Below, in pieces: positions 37,881 to 46,811 of a stretch of DNA of 64,000 bases. Origin of the DNA: Sva-07 sp963716095. GTDB taxonomy: Bacteria; Actinomycetota; Acidimicrobiia; Acidimicrobiales; Ilumatobacteraceae. The position numbers and the translations under genes were made by a program. The notes below the pieces were generated by a model. That model ran no database searches. It had not been told where the DNA came from and was given only the letters and a program-made list of their open reading frames with translations. Each line of letters begins with the position of its first letter. Positions within the stretch are counted from its first letter, which is position 1. Where the stretch lies: the NCBI GenBank assembly GCA_963716095.1, contig CAVQSV010000018.1, positions 1-64,000 of the forward strand, given 5' to 3'.

Positions 37881-37946
37881 GGCGAGCGCCACATATCCGC
37901 GTTCGCCCGCACCCCCCGCCCTCCGGCCGGGGGGTTCTTGCTTTTT
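37880..37946 (+). terminator. leuA attenuator: first hairpin and rho-independent terminator
   Basis: The first stem is GGGCGA (37880-37885) with TCGCCC (37903-37908). The second is ACCCCCC (37911-37917) with GGGGGGT (37929-37935), followed by TCTTGCTTTTTC, a terminator with a T run. Ribosome position on the leader peptide would decide which stem forms. The first stem overlaps the leader stop codon. Confidence 0.8.
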
Positions 37947-37994
37947 CAGCCCCTGTCCAAACCGATCACCGCACCGAACACCCAGGAGAATCCG

Positions 37995-39716
37995 ATGCCT
38001 CCCGAGAATGTCACCCCCACACCGATGCCCTTCGAGAAGTACACGCCGTTCGTGCCGATCGTGCTCACCGATCGGACGTGGCCGAACGTCACGATCGACA
38101 CTGCACCCCAGTGGTGCTCGGTCGACCTGCGCGACGGCAACCAGGCCCTCATCGACCCGATGGACCCGACGCGCAAACTGCGCATGTTCGAAGAGCTCGT
38201 GGCGATGGGGTTCAAGGAGATCGAGGTCGGGTTCCCGTCGGCCAGCCAGCCCGACTTCGACTTCGTACGGCAGTTGATCGACGAGGACCGCATCCCCGAC
38301 GACGTCACCATCCAGGTGTTGGTGCAGTGCCGCCAGGAGCTGATCGAACGCACCTACGAGTGCATCCAGGGCGCACCACGAGCGATCGTGCACTTCTACA
38401 ACTCGACCAACCCGCTGCAGCGCGAGGTCGTGTTCGGCCTCGACAAGGACGGCATCATCGATGTCGCCGTCAACGGCGCCAAGCTGTGCCGCAAGCTCGA
38501 GCACGCCGCCGGCGACACGAAGATCCGCTACGAGTACTCACCGGAGAGCTTCACGCTCACCGAACCCGAGTTCGCGATCGCGGTGTGCGAAGCCGTGATG
38601 GATGTGGTGGAGCCCACGCCCGACAATCCGATCGTGCTCAACCTCCCCGCCACCGTCGAGTGCTACTCGCCCAACGTGTACGGCGACGTGATCGAGTGGT
38701 TCGGCCGCACGATCAAGCAGCGTGACTCGGTGATCGTCTCGTTGCACCCGCACAACGACCGGGGGTGCGCCGTAGCCGCTGCCGAGTTCGGCGTGATGGC
38801 CGGCGCCGACCGGGTGGAGGGCACGCTCTTCGGCAACGGCGAGCGCACCGGCAACGTCGACATCATCACCCTGGCAATGAATCTGTTCATGAACGGCGTC
38901 GACCCACAACTCGACATCACCGACATCGACAAACTGCGCCGCACCGCCGAGTACTGCAACCGTCTCCCCGTGCACCCTCGACACCCGTACGCAGGCGACC
39001 TGGTGTACACGGCGTTCTCCGGCAGCCACCAGGACGCGATCAAGAAGGGGTTCACCGCGCTCGACGCCAAGCGTGACGACTCCGGCGAGTACCCCGAGTG
39101 GGGGGTGCCGTACCTGCCGATCGACCCGGCCCACGTCGGCCGCTCCTACGAGGCCGTGATCCGGGTGAACAGCCAGTCCGGCAAGGGCGGCGTGGCCTAC
39201 GTGATGAAGGCCGAGCACGGCTTCGACCTGCCCCGTCGACTGCAGATCGAGTTCTCCAAGACGATCCAGCACATCACCGAGGACTCCGGCACCGAGATCG
39301 GACCAGGCGTGATGTGGGATGCGTTCCAGCGCGAGTACCTCCCCGACGAGCCCGGATTCCGGCTGCGCAGCCACGAGCTGCACACCCGCACCGGCGATGA
39401 CGGCGCCAACACCTCCATCCAGGCACAGCTCGAGATCGATGGCGTTGCGCACTCGATCTACGGCGACGGCGACGGCCCGGTCGAAGCCTTCGTTGCGGCA
39501 CTGATCGCCGAGTTCGGCGATCGGGTCGATGGGCACTTCGACGTGCTCGACTACGCCGAGCACGCGATCGGCAAGGGGGCAGACGCGCAAGCGGCTGCCT
39601 ACGTCGAGACGGTCAGCGACGGCGGCATGGTGCGGTGGGGCATCGGCGTCGATCCCAACATCACCACGGCATCGCTGCGTGCGGTGCTGTGCGCATTTGA
39701 GCGCCACCAGCGCTGA
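37995..39716 (+). CDS. leuA: 2-isopropylmalate synthase
   Basis: A 573-residue LeuA of the long (yeast- and actinobacterial-type) class starting MPPENVTPTPMPFEKYTPF behind AGGAG. The catalytic domain has VDLRDGNQALIDPMD, FKEIEVGFPSASQPDFDF, TLTEPEFAI and SLHPHNDRGCAVAAAEFG with the metal histidines (HxHND). The C-terminal third is the LeuA regulatory dimer domain for leucine feedback inhibition (IQAQLEIDGVAHSIYGDGDGP). It condenses acetyl-CoA with 2-oxoisovalerate. Expression is probably under the leader peptide attenuator. Confidence 0.96.
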   Translation: MPPENVTPTPMPFEKYTPFVPIVLTDRTWPNVTIDTAPQWCSVDLRDGNQALIDPMDPTRKLRMFEELVAMGFKEIEVGFPSASQPDFDFVRQLIDEDRIPDDVTIQVLVQCRQELIERTYECIQGAPRAIVHFYNSTNPLQREVVFGLDKDGIIDVAVNGAKLCRKLEHAAGDTKIRYEYSPESFTLTEPEFAIAVCEAVMDVVEPTPDNPIVLNLPATVECYSPNVYGDVIEWFGRTIKQRDSVIVSLHPHNDRGCAVAAAEFGVMAGADRVEGTLFGNGERTGNVDIITLAMNLFMNGVDPQLDITDIDKLRRTAEYCNRLPVHPRHPYAGDLVYTAFSGSHQDAIKKGFTALDAKRDDSGEYPEWGVPYLPIDPAHVGRSYEAVIRVNSQSGKGGVAYVMKAEHGFDLPRRLQIEFSKTIQHITEDSGTEIGPGVMWDAFQREYLPDEPGFRLRSHELHTRTGDDGANTSIQAQLEIDGVAHSIYGDGDGPVEAFVAALIAEFGDRVDGHFDVLDYAEHAIGKGADAQAAAYVETVSDGGMVRWGIGVDPNITTASLRAVLCAFERHQR

Positions 39717-39736
39717 CTCCAACTACAGTCGCACCG

Positions 39737-40131
39737 ATGGAGTCGATCGGCACAGCACTTCGCCGGACCATCGTGCTGTTGATGCTGGCCGTGGGCATCG
39801 GCGCCGCCCTGGCATGGAGGCAAGGGCGAGCAACGACGCCGACGCCGACGGCAGCGCCGGTGTGGCCACCGCTGCCACAACCTCCGCCGGCGACCGACAT
39901 CGCGCCACGAGCTCCGAGCCCGAGCCGGAGTCGGCCGCTGAGTCGGCGTCGGTCTGGGTGCCGGCGAACGCCGACGGCACCGCACCGACGACCCACCCGG
40001 TCAAGGCGAAGGAGTCGTCGGGCATCTTTCACATGCCCGGTGGGCGCTTCTACGACCGCACGAAACCCGACCGCTGCTACCCGACTGCCGCCGCTGCCGA
40101 AGCCGACGGCTACCGTCGGTCGAAGTCGTGA
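39737..40131 (+). CDS. Membrane-anchored sunset-domain protein, one frameshift
   Basis: The start MESIGTALRRTIVLLMLAVG gives one membrane segment, then a proline-rich linker (TAAPVWPPLPQPP). After a frame change in the linker (about 39,910) it continues with ESASVWVPANADGTAP and the sunset domain HPVKAKESSGIFHMPGGRF, YDRTKPDRCY and AEADGYRRSKS. Sunset domains are small modules of unknown role in actinobacterial surface and membrane proteins. It follows leuA by 20 bases. Confidence 0.75.
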
Positions 40132-40154
40132 ACGACCAACCGTCGAGAACGACA

Positions 40155-40193
40155 GCCCATCGAGCAAACCCATCGAGCAAGCCCATCGAGCAA
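40155..40193 (+). repeat. Three tandem 13-base repeats before the ferredoxin gene
   Basis: RCCCATCGAGCAA occurs three times in a row (G, A, G as first base) directly upstream of the ferredoxin gene's AAGGGGAA ribosome site. The copies are otherwise identical, so this is a recent slippage duplication; it could change spacing or RNA structure before the ferredoxin. Confidence 0.85.
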
Positions 40194-40204
40194 AGGGGAA
40201 CGAC

Positions 40205-40396
40205 ATGAAGGTGATCGTCGACTTCGACGTCTGCGCATCCACAGGAGCGTGCATGCAGGTGAGTCCAGAGGTGTTCGAGGTCCGCAGCGACGGCTATCTC
40301 TACATCCTCCAGGAGAACCCCGGCCCCGAGGTGGCCGACAAGGTGCGCGAGGCCGCCGATCTCTGCCCCACCGCGGCGATCACGATCGAGGACTGA
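40205..40396 (+). CDS. Small [3Fe-4S]-type ferredoxin
   Basis: A 63-residue ferredoxin starting MKVIVDFDVCASTGACMQVS with AAGGGGAA seven bases upstream. The cluster ligands are Cys in CASTGAC (CX5C) and in LCPTAAI, three in all, with no fourth cysteine in the first motif. This matches the [3Fe-4S] ferredoxins that serve P450s and other oxidases in actinobacteria. It lies eight bases before pyrF, though a functional tie is unlikely. Confidence 0.9.
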   Translation: MKVIVDFDVCASTGACMQVSPEVFEVRSDGYLYILQENPGPEVADKVREAADLCPTAAITIED

Positions 40397-40403
40397 CCCC
40401 AAC

Positions 40404-41210
40404 TTGACGTTCCTCCGCCAACTCGAAGCGTCGTGGAGCGCGTCGGGCTCGATGCTGTGCGTCGGACTCGACCCCGACCCGACCCGGATGCCGCTGCCGC
40501 TCGACGGCACCCACGGCGCGATCGAAGCGTTCTGCCGGGCGATCATCGACGCCACCGCCGACCTCGTGTGTGCGTTCAAGCCACAGATCGCGTTCTTCTC
40601 CAGCCAGGGAGCCGAGGACGCGCTCGAACGCATCTGCCGCTATGTCCGCGAGACCTACCCGAACGTGACGTTGATCCTCGATGCGAAGCGTGGCGACATC
40701 GGCTCGACCGCTGCGCACTACGCCGAGGAAGCGTTTGGCCGGTACGGCGCCCACGCCGTCACGGTCAATCCGTACCTGGGGACCGACTCGGTGGCGCCGT
40801 ACTTCGAGTACGGCGGCGGGGTCATCGCGCTGTGTCGCACCAGCAACCCCGGCGGCGACGACATCCAGTCGCTCGTCGCCGACGGCAGCCCGATCTATGC
40901 CCACGTCGCCCGCCTCGTCGCTGACGATTGGTCGAAGCGAGGCGACTGCGGCTTGGTGGTCGGAGCCACCTACCCGGCCGAACTCGCCGAGGTCCGAGCG
41001 ATCGCACCGAACGTGCCGATCCTCGTACCGGGCGTCGGGGCGCAGGGCGGCGACACGGCTGCAGTGGTCCAGAACGGATCGCGCGCCGATGGCCGCGGCC
41101 TGATCGTCAGCTCGTCACGAGCGGTGCTCTACGCCAGCAGCGGCGCCGACTTCGCCGACGCCGCTCGCGCCGAGGCCGAACGCACCTCCGCCGCTCTCTA
41201 CCTCCCCTGA
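40404..41210 (+). CDS. pyrF: Orotidine 5'-phosphate decarboxylase, type 2
   Basis: A 268-residue protein with the class 2 signature LILDAKRGDIGSTAAHYAEEAF, whose Asp-Lys-Asp residues are catalytic, plus SMLCVGLDPDPTRM at the start, FKPQIAFFSSQG and VGATYPAEL. ILVPGVGAQGGD is the phosphate-binding part. It makes UMP in pyrimidine synthesis. The only good start is TTG at 40404, eight bases after the ferredoxin stop. Confidence 0.94.
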   Translation: MTFLRQLEASWSASGSMLCVGLDPDPTRMPLPLDGTHGAIEAFCRAIIDATADLVCAFKPQIAFFSSQGAEDALERICRYVRETYPNVTLILDAKRGDIGSTAAHYAEEAFGRYGAHAVTVNPYLGTDSVAPYFEYGGGVIALCRTSNPGGDDIQSLVADGSPIYAHVARLVADDWSKRGDCGLVVGATYPAELAEVRAIAPNVPILVPGVGAQGGDTAAVVQNGSRADGRGLIVSSSRAVLYASSGADFADAARAEAERTSAALYLP

Positions 41211-41221
41211 CCCAGCCCGCG

Positions 41222-41359
41222 CCCCACTCCGAAAAATGTGCGCCGGGGCGTCGTGGGCGGGCAGATCCGCGCACGTTTGGCGTCGAGCGCGGCGGCAGCC
41301 CGAATTGTGCGCAGATGATCCCGGCGGTGACGGCCCCGTGCACATTTTTCGGAGTGGGG
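41222..41359. repeat. 138-base element with 20-base perfect terminal inverted repeats
   Basis: CCCCACTCCGAAAAATGTGC at 41222-41241 is matched exactly by its reverse complement at 41340-41359. The inside is 98 bases of GC-rich DNA without a supported gene. It lies between the convergent pyrF and serA genes. It looks like a miniature inverted-repeat element or, less likely, a pair of terminators; no flanking target repeat is clear. Confidence 0.7.
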
Positions 41360-41395
41360 TGGAGGTCGGCGCGGTGGTGGAGCGAGGCGGGGCGC

Positions 41396-42961
41396 TCAGA
41401 TGGTGAGGCTGGTGACCTTGACGATGCCGGGAGCGGCGCGCAGCGCGTCGAGCACGTCGGCGGGAACCGGGGCGCTCGGGGCGATCAACATCGTTGCGGT
41501 GTCGGAGCCCGTGACCCGGCTGACGTCCATGTCGGAGATGTTGACACCGGCATCGCCGAGCAACGTGCCGACCGTGCCGATCACGCCGGGGCGGTCGTCG
41601 TTCTGGATGACCACCATGTTGTCGACCGGAGGCACGTCGAACGGCGTGTCGTCGATGTTGACGATGCGCTGCGCCGCCTTCGGGCCCGCAAGCGTGCCGG
41701 CGATGGTGTGCCCGCCACCGCGCAGCGTCAGCAGGTTCACGAAGTCGGTCGAGCTCGACGAGCTGACGTCACGCACCGTGACGCCGTGCTGCTCCGCCAA
41801 CTGCGGCGCGTTGACGTAGGTGACCGCTTCGTCGGAGATCGCACCGAAGAAGCCCTTCAGCACCGCCAGTTCCAGGATGCGCGTGTCGTAGCCGGCGATC
41901 TCGCCCTCGGTGCAGATCTCCAACTCGGGCGGCAGCTCGCCGACGAGCGACACGAACAGTCCGCCGAGCCGCTCGGCCAGCGGGAGGTACGGGCGAATGG
42001 TCTCGCTCGCCTCGGCGGCGTTCACGTTCACGGCGAAGGGAACGAACTCGCCGGCGAGGGCGAGCTGCACCATCGATGCGATCGTGTCGCCGGCCTTGTC
42101 CTGTGCTTCACGGGTGCTCGCGCCGAGGTGCGGGGTCACGATGATCGAGTCGATCTCGAACAACGGCGACTCGGTCATCGGCTCGGTGGAGAACACGTCG
42201 AGAGCGGCACCAGCGATGATGCCCTCGCGCACACAGTCAGCCAGATCGCCCTCGTCGACGATGCCACCGCGGGCGACGTTGATCACCCGCACGCTCGGCT
42301 TCGCCTTGAGGAGCAGATCGCGGTTGATCAGCCCGAGCGTCTCGGGGGTCTTGGGGAGGTGCACGGTGAGGAAGTCGGACTCGGCGACGACCTGGTCGAG
42401 CGCGAGCAGTTCGACGCCCATCTTCTTCGCCCGGTCCTCGGACACGAACGGGTCGTAGGCAACCAGGCGCATGCCGAACCCCTTGGCCCGGTCGGCGACC
42501 AACTTGCCGATCCGGCCGAGACCGACGATCCCGAGCGTCTTGTCGCACAGTTCGACGCCTTCCCAGCGGCTGCGTTCCCAGCGACCGTCGACCAGGGCAG
42601 CATGCGCCTGAGGAACGTTGCGCGCCGAGGCCATCAGGAGCGCCATCGTGTGCTCCGCGGCCGACACGATGTTGCTCTGCGGCGCGTTGACCACCATCAC
42701 ACCGCGCTTGGTGGCGGAATCGACGTCGACGTTGTCGAGGCCGATGCCTGCACGACCGACCACCATGAGTTCGGATCCGGCGGCGAGCACGGCGTCGGTC
42801 ACGTCGGTTGCCGAGCGGATGATCAGTGCGTGCGCTCCCGGAACGGCCGCCAGCAGCTCGTCGGCAGACAGCCCGAGCCGCACGTCGACATCGTGCCCTT
42901 CGGCGCGGAGGCGGTCGAGGCCCCCCTCTGCGATTTCTTCGGTGACCAGGATGCGAGCCAT
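41396..42961 (-). CDS. serA: D-3-phosphoglycerate dehydrogenase
   Basis: A 521-residue long-type SerA starting MARILVTEEIAEGGLDRL. The NAD-binding motif is LGIVGLGRIGKLVADRA; the active-site residues lie in NVARGGIVDEGDL, LDVFSTEPMTESPLFEID and VTPHLGASTREAQ. After the catalytic part follow an allosteric substrate-binding domain and a C-terminal ACT domain (NMVVIQNDDRPGVIGTVGTL), the site of serine feedback. It begins serine synthesis. It is divergent from the small gene at 43,055. Confidence 0.96.
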   Translation of the reverse strand: MARILVTEEIAEGGLDRLRAEGHDVDVRLGLSADELLAAVPGAHALIIRSATDVTDAVLAAGSELMVVGRAGIGLDNVDVDSATKRGVMVVNAPQSNIVSAAEHTMALLMASARNVPQAHAALVDGRWERSRWEGVELCDKTLGIVGLGRIGKLVADRAKGFGMRLVAYDPFVSEDRAKKMGVELLALDQVVAESDFLTVHLPKTPETLGLINRDLLLKAKPSVRVINVARGGIVDEGDLADCVREGIIAGAALDVFSTEPMTESPLFEIDSIIVTPHLGASTREAQDKAGDTIASMVQLALAGEFVPFAVNVNAAEASETIRPYLPLAERLGGLFVSLVGELPPELEICTEGEIAGYDTRILELAVLKGFFGAISDEAVTYVNAPQLAEQHGVTVRDVSSSSSTDFVNLLTLRGGGHTIAGTLAGPKAAQRIVNIDDTPFDVPPVDNMVVIQNDDRPGVIGTVGTLLGDAGVNISDMDVSRVTGSDTATMLIAPSAPVPADVLDALRAAPGIVKVTSLTI

Positions 42962-43054
42962 AGGCCCTCTTGCCTATCTGGTTCGACCCATCAGTTCCAC
43001 GAGGTTTGACGAACCGTTCACGACCCTCCAGGGCAAACCGGTACGTTCGGGGCG

Positions 43055-43249
43055 GTGGTCAGCGACGAGCGTGTGAACGAGATCGAACGGTGGTTCGTGC
43101 GCCGCGGCGTCCCGCACCCCGTCGGGAGCGACATCGGCGCCGAGATCCGCCAGGTCCTCGGCGTGCGGACCGCGTACCTCGTCGCGCGCTGGACCCCTGC
43201 AACATCGGACCTCGGTCTTGGCAACGGCACGGGGATGGGCACGTCATGA
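43055..43249 (+). CDS. Short protein, possible N-terminal remnant, 64 aa
   Basis: A 64-residue frame (MVSDERVNEIERWFVRRGVP at the start) whose TGA overlaps the next gene's ATG as ATGA. The ERWFVRRGVPH stretch looks like the beginning of a longer actinobacterial membrane-protein family that I recall only loosely, and the rest does not continue it. It may be a shortened gene kept by translational coupling, or a separate small gene. GTG at 43055 is the start. Confidence 0.45.
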   Translation: MVSDERVNEIERWFVRRGVPHPVGSDIGAEIRQVLGVRTAYLVARWTPATSDLGLGNGTGMGTS

Positions 43250-43962
43250 CCGACTCGACGATCACGATCCGCACGATCTCCGAGCGCGACGAGTTCCTGG
43301 CCCACGATGCGCTGATGCAGGGCGTCTGGGGGGTACCGGCGTCGCTCGTCACCGTCGAAATGCTCTCCGCGATCTCCCACTCGGGCGGCTACGTCTCGGC
43401 CGCGTTTGCACACGAGCAGATGGTCGGGGCCTCGGTCGGCTTCCTGGCCGACCACCACGGCGAGCGGGCCTTGCACAGCCACATCACGGGCGTGGTCGGC
43501 ACGATGCGCCACGCCGGGATCGGACGGGCGATCAAACTGCACCAACGGCAATGGGCTGCGGAGCGCGGACTGCGCTGGATCACCTGGACGTTCGATCCGC
43601 TCGTGCGGCGGAATGCGTGGTTCAACATCGCACTCCTGGGTGCAGACGTCGAGGCGTACCTCCCGTCGTTCTATGGAGCGATGACCGATGCCATCAACGC
43701 GGGCGACGAGTCCGACCGGCTGCTCATCGCCTGGGACGTGCAGGCCGCGCCGCCCGATCGCCCACGAGACGGCAGCGACCTTGCCGACGTCCTCCTCGTG
43801 CCGACGCCGACGGACATCGTGGCCCTGCGTCGCGACGACCCGACAGCAGTCGCGACGTGGCGCTTCGAGACCCGCAAGGCGCTCACGGCAGCACTCGACG
43901 GAGGGCAACGAGTGCTCGGATTCACGCGCGACGGCGCCTACGTGATCGGATCACCGCCATGA
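43246..43962 (+). CDS. GNAT-superfamily protein (COG3375-like)
   Basis: A 238-residue protein starting MTDSTITIRTISERDEF. The acetyl-CoA loop is HITGVVGTMRHAGIGRAIKLHQ; WFNIALLGADVEAYLPSFYG is a conserved part of the COG3375 group. Genes of this group often lie next to menC-type enzymes, as here. The substrate is unknown. Both ends overlap neighbours as ATGA, so it is translationally coupled. Confidence 0.82.
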   Translation: MTDSTITIRTISERDEFLAHDALMQGVWGVPASLVTVEMLSAISHSGGYVSAAFAHEQMVGASVGFLADHHGERALHSHITGVVGTMRHAGIGRAIKLHQRQWAAERGLRWITWTFDPLVRRNAWFNIALLGADVEAYLPSFYGAMTDAINAGDESDRLLIAWDVQAAPPDRPRDGSDLADVLLVPTPTDIVALRRDDPTAVATWRFETRKALTAALDGGQRVLGFTRDGAYVIGSPP

Positions 43963-45119
43963 CCTGGACCATCGACCGTGTCGAACTGCGTCGGATCGCG
44001 ATGCCACTCGTGTCGCCGTTCCGCACCAGTTTCGGCAGCCAGACCGAACGCGACATCCTGCTCGTGCGCGTCGACCTCACCGACGCCGACGGTGGAAGCG
44101 GCGACACGATCGAGGGGTGGGGCGAGTGCGTGGCGCTGTCGGAGCCGAGCTACTCGCCCGAGTACGTCGACGGCGCGCAGCACGTGATCATTCATCACCT
44201 GCTCCCCCGGCTCATGGCCGCCGGGCCGATCGAGGCCGCCGACGTCGCTCCGTCGCTGGCCAAGTTGCACGGTCATCCGATGGCCAAAGCCGCAATCGAG
44301 ATGGCCGTGCTCGACGCGCAGCTCCGAGCGACCGGGAAGTCGTTCGCCTCGTTCCTCGGGGCCGACCGGACCCAGATCCCGAGTGGCGTCAGCGTCGGCA
44401 TCCACGACTCGACCGACGAGCTGCTCGCTGCCGTGCAGGGCTACGTCGACGACGGCTACGTCCGCATCAAGCTGAAGATCGAACCCGGCTCCGACATCGA
44501 TCAGGTCGCGGCCGTGCGCAACCTGATCGGCCCCGACATGCCGTTCCAGGTCGACGCCAACACGGCATATCGTCGCACCGACGGCGCCCATCTCGCCCGC
44601 CTCGACGAGTTCGACCTGTTGCTGATCGAGCAGCCACTCCCCGAAGAGGACATCATCGGCCACGCCCGCCTCGCCGACGAGGTCGACACGCCGATCTGCC
44701 TCGACGAATCACTCGTGTCCGCTGCCGGCACCGCTGATGCGATCGAGTTGGGTGCATGCGAGATCGCCAACATCAAGCCCGGCCGCGTCGGCGGCTACCT
44801 CGAGGCGGTCCGCATCCACGACCTCTGCGTGGCCAAGGGTGTGCCCGTGTGGTGCGGCGGGATGCTCGAGACCGGCATCGGTCGCGCGGCCAACGCTGCG
44901 CTGGCCGCGCTGCCCGGTTTCACGCTGCCCGGCGACATCAGCGCGTCGACGCGGTTCTACGCTCGCGACATCGTGACCGACCCGATCACCATCGCCGATG
45001 GCCACGTCACCGTGCCGACCACACCGGGCCTCGGGTTCGATCTCGACCGCGACTTCCTCGACTCGGTCACGACGAGCCGACTGCAGATCGACCAGCGCGG
45101 TACAGTCACCGAACTATGA
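43959..45119 (+). CDS. menC: o-Succinylbenzoate synthase / N-succinylamino acid racemase family
   Basis: A 386-residue enolase-superfamily enzyme of the MenC/NSAR type. It has PFRTSFGSQTERDILLVRV, KAAIEMAVLDAQL, the first catalytic lysine in IKLKIEPG, metal ligands in VDANTAYR, LIEQPL and CLDESL, and the second catalytic lysine in ANIKPGRVGG. The family makes o-succinylbenzoate for menaquinone or racemises N-succinyl amino acids; the sequence alone does not separate the two. No other men gene lies in the window, and the neighbouring GNAT favours the racemase branch slightly. Confidence 0.88.
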   Translation: MTWTIDRVELRRIAMPLVSPFRTSFGSQTERDILLVRVDLTDADGGSGDTIEGWGECVALSEPSYSPEYVDGAQHVIIHHLLPRLMAAGPIEAADVAPSLAKLHGHPMAKAAIEMAVLDAQLRATGKSFASFLGADRTQIPSGVSVGIHDSTDELLAAVQGYVDDGYVRIKLKIEPGSDIDQVAAVRNLIGPDMPFQVDANTAYRRTDGAHLARLDEFDLLLIEQPLPEEDIIGHARLADEVDTPICLDESLVSAAGTADAIELGACEIANIKPGRVGGYLEAVRIHDLCVAKGVPVWCGGMLETGIGRAANAALAALPGFTLPGDISASTRFYARDIVTDPITIADGHVTVPTTPGLGFDLDRDFLDSVTTSRLQIDQRGTVTEL

Positions 45120-45526
45120 CGTATCCGTTCCTGTCAGACGAGTGGATGGCCGCAGCTCACGAGATTCGCGAGAAGTACGCCGACCAGGTCCCGCCGGTCA
45201 CCACCGTGATCAAGATCAACCAGGTGATCGTCGACGTGCCGTTCGGCGACGGTGAGGTCAAGAGCTACCTCGACACCTCGTCGGGCCACCTCGAGATGGA
45301 ACTGGGCGAACTCGACGACGCCGATGCGACCGTCACCACCGACTACGACACCGCCAAGGCGATGTTCGTCGATCAGGACCAGGCGATCGCGATGCAGGCC
45401 TTCATGGCGGGCAAGATCAAGGTGCAGGGCGACATGATGAAGATGATGGCGATGCAGACCGCCATCCCTTCGAATGAGTTCACCGACACCATCGCTGAAG
45501 AGATCAAGGCGATCACCAACCCCTGA
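45116..45526 (+). CDS. SCP2 sterol-binding domain protein
   Basis: A 136-residue SCP2-like protein starting MTYPFLSDEWMAAAHEIREK. The fold pattern is VTTVIKINQVIVDVPFGDGEV, LEMELGELDDADATVTTDYDTAKAMF-like, then AMQAFMAGKIKVQGDMMKMMAMQ, the conserved GKIKVQGDMMK end of the family. It binds a hydrophobic ligand such as an acyl-CoA. The ATG overlaps the menC stop as ATGA. Confidence 0.9.
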   Translation: MTYPFLSDEWMAAAHEIREKYADQVPPVTTVIKINQVIVDVPFGDGEVKSYLDTSSGHLEMELGELDDADATVTTDYDTAKAMFVDQDQAIAMQAFMAGKIKVQGDMMKMMAMQTAIPSNEFTDTIAEEIKAITNP

Positions 45527-45604
45527 GGGGCATCCACCCCTGAGGAACTGCGGCACGGGATTTCACCCGTCTACGCCGTGCAAATTCCGTGACGGCTCGC
45601 CACA

Positions 45605-46763
45605 ATGAGGGCCATGGCCGTCGTGACCGAAGAACAGATCATCGAAGCCCTCCGTCCGGTGGAGGATCCCGAGCTGCACCGGTCGATCGTCGATCTCGGC
45701 ATGCTGCGCGGTGTCGCCATCCGTGACAATGGTGTCGTCGGCGTGCTGATCGCACTCACTGTGCCCGGTTGCCCCCTCAAGGGCGAGATCACCCGCCGCG
45801 TGTCCGACGCCGCCACCGAGCTCGACGGCGTCGAGTCGATCGACCTCGAGTTCACCGTGATGAGCGACGAGGACCGCGAGAACCTGCGCCGCACGCTCCA
45901 CGGCGACGCCGGGGCCAGCGCTGGGTCGAGCCAGGCGCACGGGCACGCCGAAGGCCGCGAGATCCCGTTCGCGAAGAACACCTCCAAGACCCGTCCGCTG
46001 CTGATCTCCTCGGGCAAGGGCGGTGTCGGCAAGTCGAGCGTCACCACCAACCTCGCCGTCGCGCTCGCCTCGCAGGGCTACAAGGTCGGTGTGGTCGACG
46101 CCGACATCTACGGCTACTCCATTCCCCGGATGCTCGGCACCGACCGCGAACCGGTCGTGATCGACGAGATGCTGGTTCCACCGGAGATGTGGGGTGTGCG
46201 TTGCATCTCCATCGGCTACTTCGTTCCTCAGGGCCAAGCCGTCATCTGGCGCGGCCCGATGCTGCACAAGGCGCTCGAGCAGTTCCTCACCGACGTGTTC
46301 TGGGACGAGCCCGACTTCCTCCTCGTCGACATGCCGCCCGGCACCGGCGACATCGCGTCTGTCGCTGGCGCAGTACCTGCCGCGCGGTGAGGTCTTCGTC
46401 GTCACCACGCCGCAGCCTGCCGCACAGAAGGTGGCGTCGCTGTCGGCGGCCATGGCAGCCAAGGTCAACCTGCCGGTTCGCGGTGTGATCGAGAACATGT
46501 CATGGTTCACCGGCGACGACGGCAAGCGATACGAGATCTTCGGATCGGGTGGCGGCGCGCTGCTCGCCGAGGAGCTCGAGGTGCCGTTGCTCGGCAAACT
46601 GCCGTTGGTGCCCGAGCTGCGCGAGGGCGGCGACAACGGCCGCCCGATCACCGCGGTCGACCCCGAGTCCGAGTCGGCACGCATGTTCCAGGCGATCGCC
46701 CAGCAGATCGCCGTCGACATGAAGCCCAAGAAGGTCTTCTCCGACAAGCTCAAGGTCCTCTGA
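45605..46763 (+). CDS. mrp: Mrp/ApbC-family Fe-S cluster carrier ATPase, one frameshift
   Basis: About 385 residues. An N-terminal DUF59/MIP18 domain (LRPVEDPELHRSIVDLGML, VPGCPLKGEI) precedes a ParA/MinD-like ATPase with the deviant P-loop ISSGKGGVGKSSVTTNLA, GVVDADIYGYSIPRML and LLVDMPPGTGD. A frame change near 46,357 interrupts it; in the next frame LSLAQYLPRGEVFVVTTPQ continues exactly as in the family, then RGVIENMSWF and the end KVFSDKLKVL. It carries iron-sulfur clusters to apo-proteins. The start may be ATG 45605 or 45614. Confidence 0.92.
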
Positions 46764-46769
46764 TCGCAC

Positions 46770-46802
46770 TGTTACATCTGGTGTCAGACACCAGATGTAA
46801 CA
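46770..46802. repeat. 33-base perfect palindrome, GGTGTC-GACACC family
   Basis: Two 16-base arms (TGTTACATCTGGTGTC and its complement) around one A, six bases after the mrp stop. It shares 12 of 16 arm positions with the palindrome at 25,609, and every difference is matched in the other arm, so the hairpin is conserved. It can act as a terminator-like hairpin but lacks a T run. Confidence 0.85.
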
Positions 46803-46811
46803 CTGGCGCCG

